NCBI GenBank assembly: GCA_041652935.1
Contig: JBAZGH010000013.1
Location: forward strand, 1-23,897
Origin: JBAZGH01 sp041652935
Lineage (GTDB): Bacteria; Patescibacteriota; Patescibacteriia; Patescibacteriales; XYC2-FULL-47-12
DNA: 23,897 nt
Direction of reading: 5' to 3'
Shown: positions 20,149-23,897 of the stretch, piece by piece
Layout of the letters: every line of letters begins with the position of its first letter
Numbering within the stretch: position 1 is the first letter of the stretch
Notes under the pieces: generated by a model
Told to the model about the DNA's origin: nothing
Databases searched by the model: none
Seen by the model: the letters and a program-made list of their open reading frames with translations, nothing else
Program-made: the position numbers and the translations under genes

Positions 20149-20751
20149 ATGTTAAGTGATATCCAAAAATTAAGAGAACAATTAAAAAAGAAAGACAGGG
20201 AAATAACGGAATTAAAAGAATTGTTAGCCGAGGCCGAGCAGGAAATAAAAGAATTGAATGATTTTCATGGTTTCCAAAAGCCGAAACCGTCTGTTTTTGA
20301 AAGCCAATTTTTAAATAAACTTATAAAAAGCGCAGCTTTTATTTTAGTATGCGCTTTAATTATTATAGTTGGTATTTACCCATGGGTTTTTAAAGACGGC
20401 ACCACGGAAGATAAGAAAGTGGATGTTGCAATTGAAGATAATTCAAATGAAACGGGGGACGCAACTGAAACGGGCATTGAGCAATCAAGCCAGGAAGAAA
20501 ATAAAGATAATACAACATCTCCGGAAACGGCAAAGCCTGCGCCCAAGCAGATGCTAATAGTTAAATCCGATTTGGGCTGGCTTAATGTGCGAACCGAGCC
20601 GAGCATAGAAACGGGAGATATTATAAAGAAAATAAACAGTGAAGATGAATATGAGTGGATTGAGAAGACAGATAATAATTGGTACAAAATTAAAATTGAC
20701 GGCGAGGGGCACACTGGATATGTTTCGGGAGAATATGTTGAGTTAAAATAA
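20149..20751 (+). CDS. Membrane-anchored bacterial SH3-domain protein with N-terminal coiled coil
   Basis: A 200-residue protein with four parts. Residues 1-40 are a cytoplasmic coiled coil (LREQLKKKDREITELKELLA). A transmembrane helix lies at about 60-82 (SAAFILVCALIIIVGIYPWV). Residues 85-132 are a Glu/Thr/Asn-rich flexible linker. Residues 134-200 form an SH3b (SH3_3) domain: LGWLNVRTEPSIETGDIIKK, EYEWIEKTDNNWYKIKI and GHTGYVSGEYVEL show the WLNVR.EPS, W.KI and GYVSG.YV hallmarks. Such domains commonly bind cell-wall or surface ligands, so the SH3 part is expected outside. The inside-to-outside arrangement suggests linking a cytoplasmic oligomer to the envelope. Exact role unknown. Confidence 0.8.
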   Translation: MLSDIQKLREQLKKKDREITELKELLAEAEQEIKELNDFHGFQKPKPSVFESQFLNKLIKSAAFILVCALIIIVGIYPWVFKDGTTEDKKVDVAIEDNSNETGDATETGIEQSSQEENKDNTTSPETAKPAPKQMLIVKSDLGWLNVRTEPSIETGDIIKKINSEDEYEWIEKTDNNWYKIKIDGEGHTGYVSGEYVELK

Positions 20752-20753
20752 CC

Positions 20754-20783
20754 CCTCACCCCAACCCTCTCCCGCGGGGAGAG
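20754..20783 (+). repeat. CCTCACCCCAACCC palindromic repeat between genes
   Basis: CCTCACCCCAACCCTCTCC (20754-20772) leads into a 7-bp hairpin CTCTCCC-GCG-GGGAGAG (20767-20783). It is the intergenic counterpart of the element inside the helicase gene at 5401. Without a T-tract it is not a standard terminator. Confidence 0.85.
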
Positions 20784-20816
20784 AGAGTTTAATTAAAATT
20801 ATATTAATTAAAATAT

Positions 20817-22274
20817 ATGAAAAGATTTAAATTTAAATTAGCGTTTATAAGCGCTATTATCGCGGCGCTGCTGATGTTGCCGTGTTTTGTTTTTGCCCAA
20901 GAGGCAGCCAATGAAAATTCAGCGACCGAACTGCAGATTGATGAAACCGTGACCGCCGCGGATTTGGGGGTGGGGGAGCAGAATGTCCTGCCGGGAAGCT
21001 TTTGGTACCCTTTTAAGGAAATATGGCGCGGCGCCAGGCTTATCCTCACTGTCGACAAGATGAAGAAGGCGGAGATGAGGCTGGAGAACGCCAATGAGCG
21101 GATTATAGAGGTGCAAAAGTTGGTTGAGGAGAACGGGGATGAGCAGGCCATGGGAAGGGTGGAAAAAACAATGGAACGTTACCAGAAGGACATGGAAAAA
21201 GCTCAGGAAGCAATCAGCCAGGTTGAGGAAAAAATTGAAGACAATCCCCGGCTGGAGCAATTCGTGGAAGTATTAACCAGCTCAGAAATAAATAAGCGGA
21301 AAGTTTTGCAAAAATTGGAATCAAACGAAAACATTCCGGAAAAAGCGCTAGAAAGGGTTGTTGTCGCTAAAGAAAAGTCCGGCGAAAAATTCGGTGAAAT
21401 TATTCAGGAGATAGTTCCCGGGGAAAAAATCGTCGAAAAAATTGAGGGAATTTTAGTTAAACAGAGCGGCAGCGAGCTGAAAGACATTAAACAGCTGCAG
21501 ATAATAAAAGACATTAAAGAAAATGTATCGCCGGAAATGCGGGAGCGGCTGGAAAAAGTTGAAGTAAACAGGATAGATAATTTAGGCGAAAAATTAAAGC
21601 AGGCCACCGTCCAAGTAAGAGAGAGGGTGGAAAATTATTTGGAAGAAACCAGCGGAAACGAAGTGGGGCAGCTGGAAGTTATAAATGACATAAAAACCAA
21701 AGCGTCTGTTTCCGGCGCCCTGCGCAACGGGCTGGAGCAGATAGAGGAAATGAAAACCAAAGTTTTTGAAGATAAGGTGCAGGGAATCCAGGACGGAGGA
21801 TTTAAGGAAAAAGTGCTGAACAGGATAGAAACCGGAGGTGAAATTATTGAAACAGTTAAAGAAAAGTTGCAGGCCAGGCCGGTGATTAAAGAGGCAATTA
21901 TCCAAAATCAAGAGCGCCAGAGAGAAATGGTCCAGGAGCAAAAGGGTGAAATAATCCAAAAACAGGAAGAGAAAAGAGAGCAAGCGCAGGAACATAAAGA
22001 TGATGTTATCCAAAAACAGGAAGAGAAAAGAGAAATGATTCAAGAAAAGCAGGAAAATAAAGGGACGGTTTCGCAGGATAAACTGGAGCCCCAGCCGCTG
22101 AAAGAAGAAAAAACAATGCAGGGAGGCATGCCCATGCAGGAATTAAGAGCGGAATTGGGTTCTCCCGAACAGCCAGCGCAACAGCCGGTTGTTCCAATGA
22201 AGCAACAATCGGCGCCAGCGCCGCAACAGCCGTCTTCGTCCGCTCCCGCTGCAGATAGCGGAATAAATCCGTAA
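20817..22274 (+). CDS. Exported DUF5667-domain protein with Gln/Glu-rich repeats
   Basis: A 485-residue secreted or envelope protein. Residues 1-27 are a signal peptide (core LAFISAIIAALLMLPCFVFA, cleavage after FAQ-type end). The DUF5667 domain spans about 55-145, with the diagnostic LPGSFWYPFKEIWRGARLIL and helices KKAEMRLENANERIIEVQKL and RVEKTMERYQKDMEKAQEAI. A long, mostly helical, charged region follows to about 360, then three 18-residue Gln/Glu/Lys repeats (about 361-414), and a Pro/Gln/Ala-rich tail (APAPQQPSSSAPAADS) typical of unstructured surface linkers. DUF5667 proteins are common in bacteria including Patescibacteria; their function is not established. Start ATG 20817 is directly followed by the signal peptide; a terminator closes the unit. 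Confidence 0.78.
   Translation: MKRFKFKLAFISAIIAALLMLPCFVFAQEAANENSATELQIDETVTAADLGVGEQNVLPGSFWYPFKEIWRGARLILTVDKMKKAEMRLENANERIIEVQKLVEENGDEQAMGRVEKTMERYQKDMEKAQEAISQVEEKIEDNPRLEQFVEVLTSSEINKRKVLQKLESNENIPEKALERVVVAKEKSGEKFGEIIQEIVPGEKIVEKIEGILVKQSGSELKDIKQLQIIKDIKENVSPEMRERLEKVEVNRIDNLGEKLKQATVQVRERVENYLEETSGNEVGQLEVINDIKTKASVSGALRNGLEQIEEMKTKVFEDKVQGIQDGGFKEKVLNRIETGGEIIETVKEKLQARPVIKEAIIQNQERQREMVQEQKGEIIQKQEEKREQAQEHKDDVIQKQEEKREMIQEKQENKGTVSQDKLEPQPLKEEKTMQGGMPMQELRAELGSPEQPAQQPVVPMKQQSAPAPQQPSSSAPAADSGINP
21897..22058 (+). repeat. Three 54-bp tandem repeats encoding Gln/Glu-rich 18-mers
   Basis: Units 21897-21950, 21951-22004 and 22005-22058 encode IIQNQERQREMVQEQKGE, IIQKQEEKREQAQEHKDD and VIQKQEEKREMIQEKQEN. 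A 26-bp stretch is identical between units 2 and 3 (21954-21979 and 22008-22033), showing recent duplication; unit 1 is more diverged. Confidence 0.85.
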
Positions 22275-22302
22275 TCAGTTATAAGTTTGCAATAATCCGC
22301 AG

Positions 22303-22337
22303 AGGCAGGTTTAAGACCTGCCTTTATTGTTGATTTT
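22303..22337 (+). terminator. Intrinsic terminator after the DUF5667 gene
   Basis: Perfect stem AGGCAGGT (22303-22310) / ACCTGCCT (22316-22323) with a TTAAG loop, followed by the T-rich tail TTATTGTTGATTTTT. It lies 28 nt after the stop. Confidence 0.8.
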
Positions 22338-22366
22338 TCATTTAATTTGTGTTAATTTTGTTTGAT

Positions 22367-23353
22367 ATGAAATATAATAAATTATTAGCAATAATCGGCT
22401 CGACCGGAACCGGAAAAACTAAGTTAGCCGTGAGGTTGGCGCATGCTTATAATGGCGAAATTGTGAGCGCGGACAGCCGGCAGGTTTATCGTGGGATGGA
22501 TGTGGGAACGGGAAAAGACCTTAAAGATTTCAGGTTTCAGATTCCCGCCCGACTGCTCGCGGCAGCGGGACGGGCGCGGTCAGATTTAAGATTTAAGAAT
22601 ATACCATATCACTGTATTGATGTAGTGTCGCCGAAGACAGAGTTTAATTTGGCGAAATATATTAAATGCGCCCACAGGGCAATAAGGGATGTGCAAAGCC
22701 GCGGCAGACTGCCGATTCTAGTCGGCGGGACCGGGCTGTACGCGCAGGCGGTTGTGGACGGGTATGATTTAACAGATGTGAAGCCCGACAAGAAGTTACG
22801 CGAAAAATTAGAAAAGATGTCTATAGAAAAATTACAGAAATTATTACAGAAATTAGACAGAAATTATGATGGAGATTTAAGTAATAAGAGATATTTAATC
22901 CGTTATATTGAAATGGTAAAACAAACTGGAGAGCCGGTAAAAAAATTATTAGCAAAACAGGGGAGCAAATATGACTGCTTGGTGTTAGGCATTAAATTTT
23001 CGCGGGAGGTTATAAATAAGCGGATTGATAAGCGGTTGGCGCAGAGGATTGAGCAAGAAGGCATGATAGAGGAGGTGGAGCGCCTGCATAAAGAAGGCGT
23101 AAGCTGGAAGCGGCTGGAAAGCTTCGGGCTGGAGTATAAATTTGTCAGCCGGTTTTTACGAGATTCCCGCCTGCGTGGGAATGACGATAAAACGGAGATG
23201 ATAGAAAAATTAAAAATAGCGAGCCACCAGTTCGCTAAGCGGCAGATGACCTGGTATAGAAGATGGGAAAAGCAGGGCAGAGAAATAAAATGGGTTGATA
23301 ATTATAAAAAAGCAAATAAATTAGTTAAAGATTGGATTTACCCCGTTAAATAA
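22367..23353 (+). CDS. miaA: tRNA dimethylallyltransferase
   Basis: A 328-residue MiaA, which transfers a dimethylallyl group to A37 of tRNAs reading UNN codons. Present are the P-loop GSTGTGKT (11-18), SADSRQVYRGMDVGTGK (about 34-50), IPYHCIDVVSPKTEFNLAKY, LPILVGGTGLYAQAVVDGYD, RYLIRYIEMVKQTGEP, the RL.QRIEQEGMIEEVERL helix and the C-terminal QFAKRQMTWYRRW. Two palindrome-encoded insertions are visible: IPARLLAAAGRARSD (about residues 59-74) in the segment between the GTGK motif and IPYHCIDV, and RDSRLRGNDDK (about 265-275) before the last conserved helix. Without them the length would be close to the usual 300. ATG 22367 is preferred to GTG 22349, which would start inside the terminator's A/T-rich tail region. 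Confidence 0.95.
   Translation: MKYNKLLAIIGSTGTGKTKLAVRLAHAYNGEIVSADSRQVYRGMDVGTGKDLKDFRFQIPARLLAAAGRARSDLRFKNIPYHCIDVVSPKTEFNLAKYIKCAHRAIRDVQSRGRLPILVGGTGLYAQAVVDGYDLTDVKPDKKLREKLEKMSIEKLQKLLQKLDRNYDGDLSNKRYLIRYIEMVKQTGEPVKKLLAKQGSKYDCLVLGIKFSREVINKRIDKRLAQRIEQEGMIEEVERLHKEGVSWKRLESFGLEYKFVSRFLRDSRLRGNDDKTEMIEKLKIASHQFAKRQMTWYRRWEKQGREIKWVDNYKKANKLVKDWIYPVK
22544..22574 (+). repeat. GC-rich palindromic insertion in miaA
   Basis: CCCGCCCG-A-CTGC (22544-22556) pairs with GCAG-CGGG-A-CGGG (22562-22574) around a TCGCG loop: 12 bp with one bulged A on each strand. It is far more GC-rich than the flanking gene and encodes the PARLLAAAGRA stretch in frame. Confidence 0.75.
23163..23182 (+). repeat. 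ATTCCCGC...GTGGGAAT palindromic insertion in miaA
   Basis: ATTCCCGC (23163-23170) pairs with GTGGGAAT (23175-23182), one G-T wobble, CTGC loop. It encodes DSRLRGND, a peptide known from many unrelated bacterial proteins as the translation of a widespread 'ATTCCCGC-GGGAAT' repeat. Confidence 0.85.
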
Positions 23354-23409
23354 TCTCGAAGTATCCGGGATTACCGCATAGGGGCATTTAACAGGGTAAA
23401 AATAAAAAG

Positions 23410-23441
23410 AGGCGGGGCTCGCTGTTGAGCGCCCGCCTTTT
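23410..23441. terminator. Bidirectional terminator between convergent genes
   Basis: AGGCGGG(G)CTC / GAGC-G-CCCGCCT, an 11-bp stem with a small bulge and 6-nt loop. The plus side ends in TTTT and the minus side in TCTTTTTATTTTTA, so it fits both miaA and the minus-strand gene that stops at 23447. Confidence 0.8.
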
Positions 23442-23446
23442 GAAAT

Positions 23447-23875
23447 TCACCATAAACTACTAGCCGGCATTGGGACCATGGTAGCGCTTGGTAATTTAAG
23501 GTAACCGTAAATCTCCATGTTCCACAGTTGATCGTTGATCGGCTTCTCTCGCATAATCAAAAGCGTCGTCATGAGATTGAGTTTCGCTTGTTCAGTTATT
23601 GCGAGATATTTCCCCACCGCTTGTTCCACCATTTCCTGATTGCTTTGTGAACCACACATCAGCACAATTTGGACTACTATGGTTCGCTCTTGATTGACTA
23701 CCATTAGTAGCGGTGTTTGGTCTGTGTGCCCTTCCAAAACAAGTAGTGGTTTTCCGCGCGGTTCTTGCATTGTGGATCTTACCAAACCCCCTATCCTCAC
23801 CTCGCTTTCTGTCGTGTTTGCTTGTTTCGCCACTCTCGTCTCTTGATCAATTGTTGCCGTACTTCCTGGAGACAT
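23447..23875 (-). CDS. Unrecognised 142-residue protein
   Basis: Minus-strand gene at the right edge. ATG at 23875-23873 is preceded by AGAAAGG about ten bases upstream (23892-23886), one of the better Shine-Dalgarno candidates in the window, and the gene runs into the shared terminator at 23410-23441. The protein begins MSPGSTATIDQETRVAKQAN and is Thr/Gln/Met-rich; the middle (GKPLLVLEGHTDQTPLLMVV, then ERTIVVQIVLMCGSQSN) looks like beta strands and the next part (EMVEQAVGKYLAITEQAKLN) like a helix. There is no signal peptide or membrane segment. I cannot assign a family. Codon choice is less A/T-rich than its neighbours, which might reflect transfer or simply a different class of gene; a longer start beyond the window cannot be excluded. 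Confidence 0.6.
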   Translation of the reverse strand: MSPGSTATIDQETRVAKQANTTESEVRIGGLVRSTMQEPRGKPLLVLEGHTDQTPLLMVVNQERTIVVQIVLMCGSQSNQEMVEQAVGKYLAITEQAKLNLMTTLLIMREKPINDQLWNMEIYGYLKLPSATMVPMPASSLW

Positions 23876-23897
23876 TGCCGCACTACCTTTCTTATTC

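Overview
The window is AT-rich and tightly packed, and encodes almost only informational and cell-surface functions. It looks like a Patescibacteria (Candidate Phyla Radiation) genome, probably from the parcubacterial side. That placement is an inference from gene style: a DUF721/DciA-like mini-protein, a VirB2/TrbC-like pilin with Cys-rich repeats, a DUF5667 protein, a baseplate-J-like single-pass protein, a ThrS without TGS domain, a PheS without its N-terminal coiled coil, almost no Shine-Dalgarno sites, and many short palindromic or low-complexity repeats both between and inside genes. No rRNA, tRNA, transposase, phage gene or CRISPR array was found.

Layout. 1-136: tail of a plus-strand gene and a shared terminator. 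135-2594 (minus): an 819-residue protein carrying two ATP-grasp ligases, preceded by a possible small ORF and terminator. 2899-6850: a UvrD-type helicase fused to a RecB-like nuclease, a DciA-like protein and a small membrane protein. 6896-7636: pilin-like surface protein. 7663-11342: pheS, an unknown coiled-coil gene and pheT, probably one operon. 11343-11567: a gap filled by a ~190-nt imperfect inverted repeat. 11568-12197: two small membrane proteins and a terminator. 12242-15919: a clear sigma-70-type promoter, a hairpin and dnaE. 15917-16164 (minus): a possible 45-residue gene with its own promoter and terminator. 16228-18021: baseplate-J-like protein and a coiled-coil protein. 18035-20020: a T-box riboswitch and thrS. 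20149-22274: SH3-domain membrane protein and exported DUF5667 protein. 22367-23353: miaA. 23447-23875 (minus): unrecognised gene converging on miaA.

Functional picture. Translation genes (PheST, ThrS, MiaA), replication and repair genes (DnaE, UvrD-nuclease, DciA-like) and envelope proteins are interleaved, as is common in these reduced genomes. The strongest regulatory signal is the T-box before thrS: antiterminator bulge, competing 20-bp terminator, Stem III, and a very short Stem I showing an ACC (Thr) triplet can all be traced by base pairing. The second theme is repeat invasion: UvrD, PheT and MiaA each carry in-frame insertions encoded by short repeats, some of which recur between genes in the same window.
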